This document shows positions 24,203 to 31,354 of a DNA stretch of 64,000 nt, piece by piece. The notes below the pieces were generated by a model. That model did no database searches. It saw only the letters and a list, made by a program, of their open reading frames with translations, and was not told the DNA's origin. Each line of letters opens with the position of its first letter. The stretch's first letter is position 1. The translations under genes were made by a program, and so were the position numbers. Source of the DNA: an uncultured Anaerolineales bacterium (GTDB lineage: Bacteria; Chloroflexota; Anaerolineae; Anaerolineales; UBA6663); the NCBI GenBank assembly GCA_937952305.1, contig CALFZO010000021.1, forward strand, positions 39,215-103,214, read 5' to 3'.

Positions 24203-26941
24203 TCAGTTGTGGCGCGTGCGGCGGGGGAGCTGCGTGTTCCAGATCACGAGGGTGTTGCGGCCGGTCTGCTTGGCGGCGTAGAGGGCCTGGTCGGCGCGGT
24301 CCAGGATGGTCTCGAGGCTGATGTCGTAGCCGGGCTCCATCTCGGCCGCGCCCAGGCTGATCGTCACCGACACCGGGCCGCGGTCGGTGACGACGGGCGC
24401 TTGGGAGACGTGCAGGCGCAGACGTTCGGCGGCCGTCCGCGCCTCGGCGGCGCTGGTCTCGGGCATCAAGACGACAAACTCCTCGCCGCCGTAGCGGCCC
24501 AGGATGTCGACATCGCGCAGGCAGTCACGGCAGCGCGCCGCGACGTCGCGCAGGACCTGATCCCCGGCCAGGTGGCCGAGCGTGTCGTTGACGGTCTTGA
24601 AGTGGTCGATGTCGGCGATCAGGATGGTGAGCGGCGGCCGGTAGCGCGCCGCGCGCTCAAACTCGCGCTGACCGAGTTCGAAGAAGTGGCGCCGGTTGAA
24701 GAGTTTGGTGAGCGCGTCGATGTTGGCCAGCCGTTGCGCGTCGGCGAACAGACGCGCGTTTTCCAGGACGATCGCGGCGTGGGCCGCCAGCATCTCCAGC
24801 AGCATCTGGTCATCGGCGCTGTAAGCGTTGGGCGTCTCGCTGTAGACGGCCAGCATCCCCAAGACGCGGTCGCCGGCGCGCAGCGGCACCGCCAGGACGG
24901 ACCGCAGCGGCACCATCGGAGAGGGGCTGGGGTCGTCGGCGTCGGGCGGCTCGAAGTGCGGGCTGCGGACGGTCTCGCCCGTGGCCGTGACGTGGCCGCT
25001 CAGCCCCAGGCGCGCCGGCCGCCGGCGGCTGGGAAGGCGCCGCCCGCGATCGAGGTGATAGAGGTCTTCCATGTCCTGACCGTCCTCGGTGCGCAGCGCG
25101 ATCAGGATGGCGTCGACGGTCATGATCTGGGCCGCGGCTTTGTGGACGGCCGTGCACACCTGCTCGCGGTCCAGGCTGGCGCTGATGGCCTGGGTGGCCC
25201 AATACAGCAGCGACCGGCGTTCAGCCGAGCGCACCGCCTCCCGGAACAGGCGCGCGTTCTCAAAGGCCAGCCCGGCCCGTTCGGCGAAGGCGCTGACGAT
25301 GCGCTGGGCGCGCTGGTCAAGGGCGTCCAGCCGGTCGCTCTGCAAGTCCAGCACCCCCAGGACGCGCCCGGAGACGCGCAACGGGATGACGAGCTGGGTG
25401 CGGGTGAGCGCCGTCGCCGGCATGTAGCGCGGCTCGTGCGCCACGTCCGGCACGTAAATCGACTCGCCGGTGCGCGCGGCCGTGCCGAGCAGGCCGGGCG
25501 CGTGCACCGACACGCTGGCTTCCGGCTCGCCGCCGCGGCCCTGGTGCGCCAGACAATGCAGGACCCGATTGGCCTCATCGATCAGGTAGACATTGCAGGC
25601 GCTGATGGCAAATTCCTGGCGGATCGCGTGGGCGATCTGATTGGCCAGGCCGGGCAAGTCGGCCGGCGAGCCGAGCAACAGGCCGGAGGCGCGGTACAGC
25701 GCCGCGATTTCGTCGGCGTAGCGCTGGCGCGAATCGTACAGGCGGGCGTTCTCGATCGCCACCGCCGCCTGGTCGGCGAAGGCCTGCAGCCGGTGGGCGT
25801 GGGCGTGGGTGAAATAGCCGGGCGTGGCGCTGTTGAGGTTGATGAAGCCGATGACTTCGTCTTTGATGCGCAGCGGTGCGCCGACGTAGGAGTGCACCCA
25901 ACTGGTGGTGGACCCGGTGACCCAGTCCGGGAAGGCCTCGGTATCCGGCACCGCCAGCGGCTGGTGGGTGGCCGCAATCTGGCGCAGCCCGGCCCACTCG
26001 GCGACGCGGCGCAGCGAGCTGGGCGCGGCCGCGGTATCAAACGGACCGTAGCCGCGGCTGCGGACCACGCGCACCAGGCCGGGCGCTTCCAGCAGCATGA
26101 TGCCGGCTGTGTCGTGGCTGGTGACCCGCCCGACGTTGTCCAGGATCCGGTCCAGTACGTCCTCGAAATCCAGGGTGCTGGCCAGGGCGGCGGCGGTGTC
26201 TCGCAGGGCCTCGGCCAGGCCGCGCTGCTCACGCTCCGCCGATTCCACGAGCTTGCGGTCGGTGATATCGCGCAGCGAGGCCAGGCAGGCCGGCTGGCCA
26301 TCCCATTGGGTTTCCACCACCCGCATCTCGGCCACGGCCGGCTGGCCGGGCCGGCGCAGCACGTCCACTTCGGTCGTCTCGCCGGACACGATCGGGTAAC
26401 CGAACGCGGCCCCGTGCAGCTCGGCGGCCGGCCGTCCCAGCAGGGCTTGCGCCGCCGGGTTGGCAAAGCGCACCCGGCCCTCCAGGTCGGTCACCAGGAT
26501 GCCGTCCGCGTTGCGTTCGATGATGTTGCGGAAGCGGGCCTCCCCCGCAGCCAGGGCCAGCTGGGCTTGGCGCAACTCGGCCGTCTGCTTGATCAGCGTC
26601 GCCAGGTAGCGCGGCGGGATCTGGCTCTTGACCAGGCTGGTCGGCACGCCCATTTGGCGCGCGGTGTCGGCGTCCGCGTCTGTTTCCGCCAGCACAATCA
26701 AGGGGAGGCCGGCGATCGCCGCGGCCAATTGGCAGATCGGTGTGGGCTGGGCGGCCAGGTCCGGCTGGGCCTCCAGCACCACCGCGTGCCAGGCCGCCGG
26801 ATCGGCCAGGGCGGCAGCGGCGGCTGAGGCCGCGACCGTGGTCAGCTGCCAGGCGGGCTCCGCCTGGGCGTGGTCGAAGAGGCGCGCGCCCGCGCCGGGG
26901 TCGTCGGCGATCAGCAGGAGGCGCAGCGGGCCGAAGGGCAT
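24203..26941 (-). CDS. Diguanylate cyclase with degenerate receiver, PAS and three GAF domains
   Basis: A 912-residue soluble protein. Order: a receiver-like domain lacking the Asp set (1-115, starts LRLLLIADDPGAG), a short coil, PAS (about 135-240), three GAF domains (about 250-420, 430-585 and 590-745, each closing with an A-x-x-x-x-x-x-ENARL helix) and GGDEF (745-905). The active-site loop is RYGGEEF, and an RxxD inhibitory site (RDVD) lies five residues before it, so c-di-GMP synthesis with product feedback is expected. The last gene of the probable Kai operon, 22 bases after kaiC, which suggests c-di-GMP as an output. GAF1 closely resembles the first GAF of the kinase at 45702-48353. ATG at 26941. 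Confidence 0.92.
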   Translation of the reverse strand: MPFGPLRLLLIADDPGAGARLFDHAQAEPAWQLTTVAASAAAAALADPAAWHAVVLEAQPDLAAQPTPICQLAAAIAGLPLIVLAETDADADTARQMGVPTSLVKSQIPPRYLATLIKQTAELRQAQLALAAGEARFRNIIERNADGILVTDLEGRVRFANPAAQALLGRPAAELHGAAFGYPIVSGETTEVDVLRRPGQPAVAEMRVVETQWDGQPACLASLRDITDRKLVESAEREQRGLAEALRDTAAALASTLDFEDVLDRILDNVGRVTSHDTAGIMLLEAPGLVRVVRSRGYGPFDTAAAPSSLRRVAEWAGLRQIAATHQPLAVPDTEAFPDWVTGSTTSWVHSYVGAPLRIKDEVIGFINLNSATPGYFTHAHAHRLQAFADQAAVAIENARLYDSRQRYADEIAALYRASGLLLGSPADLPGLANQIAHAIRQEFAISACNVYLIDEANRVLHCLAHQGRGGEPEASVSVHAPGLLGTAARTGESIYVPDVAHEPRYMPATALTRTQLVIPLRVSGRVLGVLDLQSDRLDALDQRAQRIVSAFAERAGLAFENARLFREAVRSAERRSLLYWATQAISASLDREQVCTAVHKAAAQIMTVDAILIALRTEDGQDMEDLYHLDRGRRLPSRRRPARLGLSGHVTATGETVRSPHFEPPDADDPSPSPMVPLRSVLAVPLRAGDRVLGMLAVYSETPNAYSADDQMLLEMLAAHAAIVLENARLFADAQRLANIDALTKLFNRRHFFELGQREFERAARYRPPLTILIADIDHFKTVNDTLGHLAGDQVLRDVAARCRDCLRDVDILGRYGGEEFVVLMPETSAAEARTAAERLRLHVSQAPVVTDRGPVSVTISLGAAEMEPGYDISLETILDRADQALYAAKQTGRNTLVIWNTQLPRRTRHN

Positions 26942-26963
26942 AGACGAGGTCAGCCTTCAGCGC

Positions 26964-28496
26964 CTAGGCCGGCGAGTCGCCCGCGGTGAAGAGCATGCCC
27001 AGCCGTTCCATCTCGTCCGGCGTGGCGTGGATCAGGTTGCCGGACAGGATGCCGGAGACGTTGCGGAACGGCTTGCGGATGTGCATGCCGTGGCCGTCAA
27101 TGGTGAACTCGCGGATGTCCTTGTCATGGGCCGAGCCGCGCATCTTCAGCACCGTCAGGCCGCGGCGCATCTCGCCGTAGATCTCGACGTAGCGCAGCAG
27201 GATGATCGAGTCGGTGATGGTGGAGATGTGCGCCTCGGTGATCGAGGTGCCGCCCAGCAGGGTGGGGGTGGTGGACGTGAACAGGCCCGCGATCTCTTCG
27301 TGCTTGATGAACGACGTCAGGCCGATGACGAACTCGCGAAAGCCCTTCATCGTGGAGACGCGTTCCAGCGCCGACAGGCTGTCCACGGCCACGCGGCTGG
27401 GTTTGAACTCGTCGATGGCGGCTTTGATCCCGATCAGGTGGTCTTCCAGGTTGGCCACCTCCGGATAGTGGCAGACCACACGCAGCCGGCCTTCGGCTTC
27501 CATCCGCTCGAAGTCGATGCCCCAGCCGGTGGCGTTGCGGAAGAGCTGCTCCCGGCTCTCCTCGAACGCGAACAACAGGCAGCGCTCGCCCTGGTGGACG
27601 CCGCCGGCCAGGAAGCTGGTGGCCATCAGGGTTTTGCCGGTGCCGGTGGCGCCGGAGACCAGGACGATCGAATCCCGGAAGAAGCCGCCGCCGCACAACT
27701 GGTCCAGCTCGGGGTTGCCGGAGCCGATGCGCAGGTCGGATGATTTCTGTTTGAGCTCGATGGCCGAGAGCGGGATGACGATGACGCCGCGCTCCGGGCT
27801 GACCGTGAACGGCCACTCGCCTTTCTGGTGGGAGACGCCCCGGAATTTGAGGATCTCCACCGTCCGGCGGCGCTTCTCGTCTTCCAGCACGTTGCGCAGG
27901 ATGATGACGTTGTCGGCCACGAACTCCTCGACCCCGTAGCGGGCCACGTCGCCGTACTCCTCGGTGCGCTCGGCGGTGACCACGGCGGTGACGTCCAGGC
28001 GCTTGAGGGCGGCGGCGATGCGCAGCAGCTCGTTGCGCACCGTGGCGCCGCCGGTCAGGCGCGTGAACACGGCGCCGAGCGAGTCCATCGAGGCGCGCTG
28101 GGCGTTGACCTTGTGCACGGCGTGCTCAATGCGCGCCAGCAGCGCGCCCAGGTCGTAGTTGCCGATGATGACGCTCTCCTCGCCGGGCTGCGGCGAGGCG
28201 TCCACGAACGCCCACAGGCCGGCCGCCTCCCAGCCGGCGATGTCCCAGCCGAATCCGAGCATGTTGCTGCGAATGTCGGCGGGCGTCTCCTCAAAGGTCA
28301 CGAAGACACCGCCCTGGCCGTGCTGGCGGATGCCTTCGACCAGGAACTGGCAGGCGAAGACCGTCTTGGCACTGCCCGCGGTCCCGGAGACCAGCGTCAC
28401 CCGGCCGCGCGGCAGGCCGCCATTGGTGACGTGATCCAGGCCCGGAATGCCGGTAGTCAGCCGTTCGATCAGCGCCTGAGTCGGCTCAGCACTCAT
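26964..28496 (-). CDS. kaiC: KaiC circadian-clock-type ATPase/autokinase
   Basis: A 510-residue double RecA-type protein, close to the 519 of Synechococcus KaiC. CI: Walker A SGTAGSAKT (Gly before Lys replaced by Ala), catalytic Glu pair FEETPAD. CII: Walker A SGATGTGKT, FEESREQ, and the phosphorylation segment SITEAHISTITDS, in which the Thr, Ser and Thr equivalent to T426, S431 and T432 are all present. The C-terminus keeps the region after the second FRN motif (SGNLIHATPDE, A-loop position) and a short tail, the parts KaiA binds in cyanobacteria. ATG 28496 is chosen for AAGGAG/GGAG upstream; an ATG at 28541 would add 15 residues. It lies 126 bases from kaiB and 22 from the cyclase gene. 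Confidence 0.95.
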   Translation of the reverse strand: MSAEPTQALIERLTTGIPGLDHVTNGGLPRGRVTLVSGTAGSAKTVFACQFLVEGIRQHGQGGVFVTFEETPADIRSNMLGFGWDIAGWEAAGLWAFVDASPQPGEESVIIGNYDLGALLARIEHAVHKVNAQRASMDSLGAVFTRLTGGATVRNELLRIAAALKRLDVTAVVTAERTEEYGDVARYGVEEFVADNVIILRNVLEDEKRRRTVEILKFRGVSHQKGEWPFTVSPERGVIVIPLSAIELKQKSSDLRIGSGNPELDQLCGGGFFRDSIVLVSGATGTGKTLMATSFLAGGVHQGERCLLFAFEESREQLFRNATGWGIDFERMEAEGRLRVVCHYPEVANLEDHLIGIKAAIDEFKPSRVAVDSLSALERVSTMKGFREFVIGLTSFIKHEEIAGLFTSTTPTLLGGTSITEAHISTITDSIILLRYVEIYGEMRRGLTVLKMRGSAHDKDIREFTIDGHGMHIRKPFRNVSGILSGNLIHATPDEMERLGMLFTAGDSPA

Positions 28497-28622
28497 AACT
28501 CCGTTCTCCTTCGTCAACGATGCCCCTGGCACCCCGTCCATCTGAGCGAGATGGCGGCTGGTCGGCCGCTGCCGGCCGGGGCGAAACGATGCGGGTCCCT
28601 CTTCTGCAGGGGGACGAGGCGC

Positions 28623-28898
28623 TCAGGGCCGCAGGCCCAATCCCGTGAGGACTTTGTGGATGTCGGTCAGGTCGCCGATGACACGGCGGCGCGGCGGCGG
28701 CACCTCGCGCACCAGCGTCGGTGTTGCCAGGATGCGCTCCGCCTCCGCCAGGTCCGGGCGTTCCAGCACGTCGACGACGATGATCTCGGCCTGGTTGGGC
28801 AGCGCGGTCTCGCAGATGCGGCGCAGATGGAAAATGGCCGACTCCGCGCGCGGGGTCTGTCCGGCGATGTATAACTTCAAGACGACGCGGCTCGGCAT
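28623..28898 (-). CDS. kaiB: KaiB clock-type thioredoxin-like protein
   Basis: A 91-residue protein matching KaiB from end to end: VLKLYIAGQTPRAE, an EIIVVDVLERPDLAEAE segment, then ILATPTLVREVPPPRRRVIG and DL. The ATPTL cis-proline region and the IGDL stretch belong to the part that refolds when KaiB binds the KaiC CI ring in cyanobacteria. The C-terminal acidic tail of Synechococcus KaiB is absent, as in many non-cyanobacterial KaiB. The ATG at 28898 has GAGGAG 7 bases upstream. It lies 53 bases after the PAS/KaiA-like gene and upstream of kaiC, in the order regulator-kaiB-kaiC. Confidence 0.94.
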   Translation of the reverse strand: MPSRVVLKLYIAGQTPRAESAIFHLRRICETALPNQAEIIVVDVLERPDLAEAERILATPTLVREVPPPRRRVIGDLTDIHKVLTGLGLRP

Positions 28899-28951
28899 GG
28901 TTCCACTCCTCGTTGGACGCTGGCCCACGCAGCCAGCTCCGGGGACTTCAC

Positions 28952-30274
28952 TCAGGCAGCGCGCTCAGGCGTGGCCGGCGATGCGTCGGGCGGACGCCGC
29001 TCCGGGCCGGGCCATGAGCTGGTGGTGACGTACTGCCGATAGTAGGCGGCCAGGTAGCCCATCAATTCCAACGCCAGGATGCGGCCCTCTTCCGTGTAGG
29101 CCTGCACCCGCCCCGGTGACGCCGCACTGGTCTTGGTCTTCAAGGCGGCCAGGTGCAGTTCCAGGACGTCGCGCGGGACGGCCCGGTGCTGGCCGAGGTA
29201 CTGGGCCAGGTTGCGCATCTCGTCCGAGATCGGCGGCTCCACGCGGAAGGCGCGGCGTTCCAGGGACTGGTCGAACAAGACCAGGTAGCGTTGTAAAATC
29301 TCCGCGAACACAGCCGGCAGCTCGCTGCGCAGCGGGGCCAGCCCAAAGGACTGGGCCGTGACCGGGGTGGGGTTGGCGGTCGACAGCCGCTCGAGCGAGG
29401 ACCGCTCCTGGTCGCGCTGCGTCTGCCGGTCGGTCTCCAGGCGGGTCTCCTGGGCGGCCAGCGCCGCCAGCTTGTTGGCGGAAACATCGGTCTGCCAGAT
29501 GACCAGGCGGTGGTCTGGGCTGTCATGCAGCGGCGTCACCCGCAGGATGAACCAGACCTCCGGCGCCGTGCCCGGGACGGTATACTCCAATTCATAAGAA
29601 GGGGCGCGGCCGTGCAGGACCGCTTGCATGCCCGCCAGGGCCTGGCCGGCCGTTGCGGCCTCGGCGCCGGCGGCGGCCCGGCAGGCCGCGAAATAGTTCT
29701 GGCCGACCTCCAGCGCCAACAGGCTGTTGCCGCGGTGGCGGTTCGCGGCAGCCGTCCAGGCGGCATTGGTCGCGCGGATCTGGCCGTCGGCGTCGACCAC
29801 AGCGACGGCCGCCGACAGCGAGTCCAGGATCGCGCGCGCGAACTGCTCCGACCGCCGCGCGCCGGCCTGGGCCTGGACCTGGCCGCTGATGTCGTGCAGT
29901 GAGACCACCAGAGCGGGCCCGCCTTCCCAGGTGACGTCGGCGACGCGCATCTCCAGGGTCAGCAGAGATTTGTCTGGCCGGTAGGAGTCGATCTCAGTGC
30001 GTTGATCCGTGACCAGCGGAAGGCCAAATTCCTGGCCGATCAATTGGTTGGCGCCGACGCTGAGGAGCTGCTCGGCCGCCGCGTTGGCAAAGCGCACGAC
30101 GGTGGAGGAGTCAACCACCAAGACACCATGCGCACTGCGGCTGACCAGAGCGCGCCATTGCTCATCTGTGGCCGGCTGGTGTTCCAAGGACGATGCCATG
30201 AGGCCGCGAGTCTCTTTCAGGCGGTTTGAGAAAGGCTGCGACAAAGTATAGCCAGGTCGCCGCTGCTCGTCCAT
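28952..30274 (-). CDS. PAS-PAS protein with C-terminal KaiA/RsbU-like helical domain
   Basis: A 440-residue soluble protein, first gene of the kai operon. PAS1 spans about 38-138 and PAS2 about 141-268, followed by a helical linker. No kinase, GGDEF or other catalytic domain follows. Instead residues 316-415 form an all-helical domain in which AVPRDVLELHLAALK (365-379), GR (388-389), EEGRILALELMGYLAAYYRQ (395-414) line up with remembered cyanobacterial KaiA: VP, the V-x-E-I-H segment, GR, and R-L-x-L ... YRR. The first part (ILQRYLVLFDQSLERRA) also resembles the RsbU N-terminal domain, and KaiA and RsbU share this fold. I infer a KaiC- or partner-binding dimerisation domain. ATG 30274; ATG 30199 is an alternative. 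The fold assignment is not proven. Confidence 0.8.
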   Translation of the reverse strand: MDEQRRPGYTLSQPFSNRLKETRGLMASSLEHQPATDEQWRALVSRSAHGVLVVDSSTVVRFANAAAEQLLSVGANQLIGQEFGLPLVTDQRTEIDSYRPDKSLLTLEMRVADVTWEGGPALVVSLHDISGQVQAQAGARRSEQFARAILDSLSAAVAVVDADGQIRATNAAWTAAANRHRGNSLLALEVGQNYFAACRAAAGAEAATAGQALAGMQAVLHGRAPSYELEYTVPGTAPEVWFILRVTPLHDSPDHRLVIWQTDVSANKLAALAAQETRLETDRQTQRDQERSSLERLSTANPTPVTAQSFGLAPLRSELPAVFAEILQRYLVLFDQSLERRAFRVEPPISDEMRNLAQYLGQHRAVPRDVLELHLAALKTKTSAASPGRVQAYTEEGRILALELMGYLAAYYRQYVTTSSWPGPERRPPDASPATPERAA

Positions 30275-30342
30275 GAAATTCTGTGATTTGTATAAGGGTT
30301 GTCCGGGGAAAACCGGAGTAAACAGTCCGTTTTGTCGAGGCT
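30275..30342. promoter_or_regulatory. Divergent promoter region between the kai operon and the CoiA-like gene
   Basis: This 68-base gap is far more AT-rich than its surroundings. The core TTGTATAAG (about 30288-30296) offers TATAAG to the right and TTATAC to the left, so it could serve as -10 element in either direction. A small CCGG-ggaaaa-CCGG repeat follows. No clear -35 box is seen on either side. All genes to the left of it (from 1.8 kb) read left, and all to the right read right. Confidence 0.45.
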
Positions 30343-31242
30343 ATGGATGAAGCTCTCTGGCTGCAACGCGGGCTATTAATACCCTACGCGCTGCGCCTCC
30401 CCCTGGAGGTCGACGGGGAACGGCGGACCCGCCTGCGCCCGGACGCGGCCGCTAAAGGCGAGACCTACTATTGCCCGGAGTGCGGCCAGGCTTTGCACCT
30501 GCACGGAGGCGGCCGGCGCCGCCGGCATTTCCGGCATGACGAATATGTCCGGCCGTGTGCGTTCCGCGAGGATGGCGCCGACCGGGTCCTGGCCCGGCAT
30601 GCGGTCTTCGATGCCGTCCTGACCAGCCTGGAACGGCCGGCTGATCCGGAAGCGTGGGTGTGGTGGGTGCGGACCTGCCCGGCTTGCGGCCGCTACGAGA
30701 CCGAACAGCCTCTGCCGGCCGAGGTCGCCAGCGCGGCGTTGAAGAGGCCGGTGCCGCTGGCTTCAACCGAGACGGTGCGGTCCGCCGATGTGGCGCTGCT
30801 CGACGCGCACGGCCAGAACGTGTGCCTAGTAGAGATCCATCGGGACCGCGAGGCGCCGGCCTTCCGCTTCCGGGATCAGAGCGTCTATGCCTGGGTGCTC
30901 CTGGCGGCGCGGCCCACGCTGGCGGAGCCGCAGCGGTGGCGCGTGGAGCAGGCCGGGAACCTGCCGCCCTTGCAGTGCCCGCAGTGCGCGCGCGCACCGC
31001 TCGCCTGGCGCCCCGACGATTTTCGCTCCGTCGCCGCCCGGCGTCGGCGCGCGCCCGTGCCGGACGCCGTCTGGCAGGAGTCGCGTCAGACCGATCTGGC
31101 CTTGATCGTGAACACGGAGACCGGCGTGGTCCTCCAGCGTCTGTCCGTCCCAGATGCCCAGGCCCGCGCCCATTGCCACGGCCTCAATCGGCGGGCTGGC
31201 CGCGCGCTGTATGTGGCCGTGCGGGCCGGCCGCGCGCTTTGA
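30343..31242 (+). CDS. CoiA-like competence/nuclease-family protein
   Basis: A 299-residue protein with the CoiA layout. An N-terminal zinc-ribbon-like part (YYCPECGQAL ... RHFRHDE ... CAFRE) is followed by a helix with RVLARHAVFDAVL, a second CxxC (TCPACGRYE) and a PD-(D/E)xK-type nuclease core: SADVALLDAHG ... CLVEIH gives Asp and Glu-x-His in place of the more common Glu-x-Gln/Lys. A third CxxC (QCPQCARAP) lies near residue 210. CoiA helps process incoming DNA during transformation in Firmicutes; whether this one does is unknown. It is the first plus-strand gene, divergent from the kai operon. Confidence 0.78.
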   Translation: MDEALWLQRGLLIPYALRLPLEVDGERRTRLRPDAAAKGETYYCPECGQALHLHGGGRRRRHFRHDEYVRPCAFREDGADRVLARHAVFDAVLTSLERPADPEAWVWWVRTCPACGRYETEQPLPAEVASAALKRPVPLASTETVRSADVALLDAHGQNVCLVEIHRDREAPAFRFRDQSVYAWVLLAARPTLAEPQRWRVEQAGNLPPLQCPQCARAPLAWRPDDFRSVAARRRRAPVPDAVWQESRQTDLALIVNTETGVVLQRLSVPDAQARAHCHGLNRRAGRALYVAVRAGRAL

Positions 31243-31354
31243 GGCCGGGTGAGCGGCGGCGATGATAAGATTGGGGCTTATGGGCACGGCCCGGCCGGCG
31301 GCGATGGGGGCGCTCCCAATGCCGGTCAGGCGTTAAGGGATGGGGAGTCAGCGG

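Noticed and set aside
24158..26827. A plus-strand frame of about 890 codons opposite the GAF/GGDEF gene
   Set aside because: No domain, biased Arg/Gly/Gln content typical of antisense frames, and perfect coding evidence on the other strand.
28952..30274. Calling the PAS-PAS protein a histidine kinase
   Set aside because: There is no HisKA, HWE or ATPase motif after the PAS domains; the C-terminus is a short helical domain of the KaiA/RsbU type.
31280..31336. An 18-codon ORF upstream of the HisKA_3 kinase as leader peptide
   Set aside because: Weak start context, no conserved features and no hairpin after it; such short frames are common by chance.
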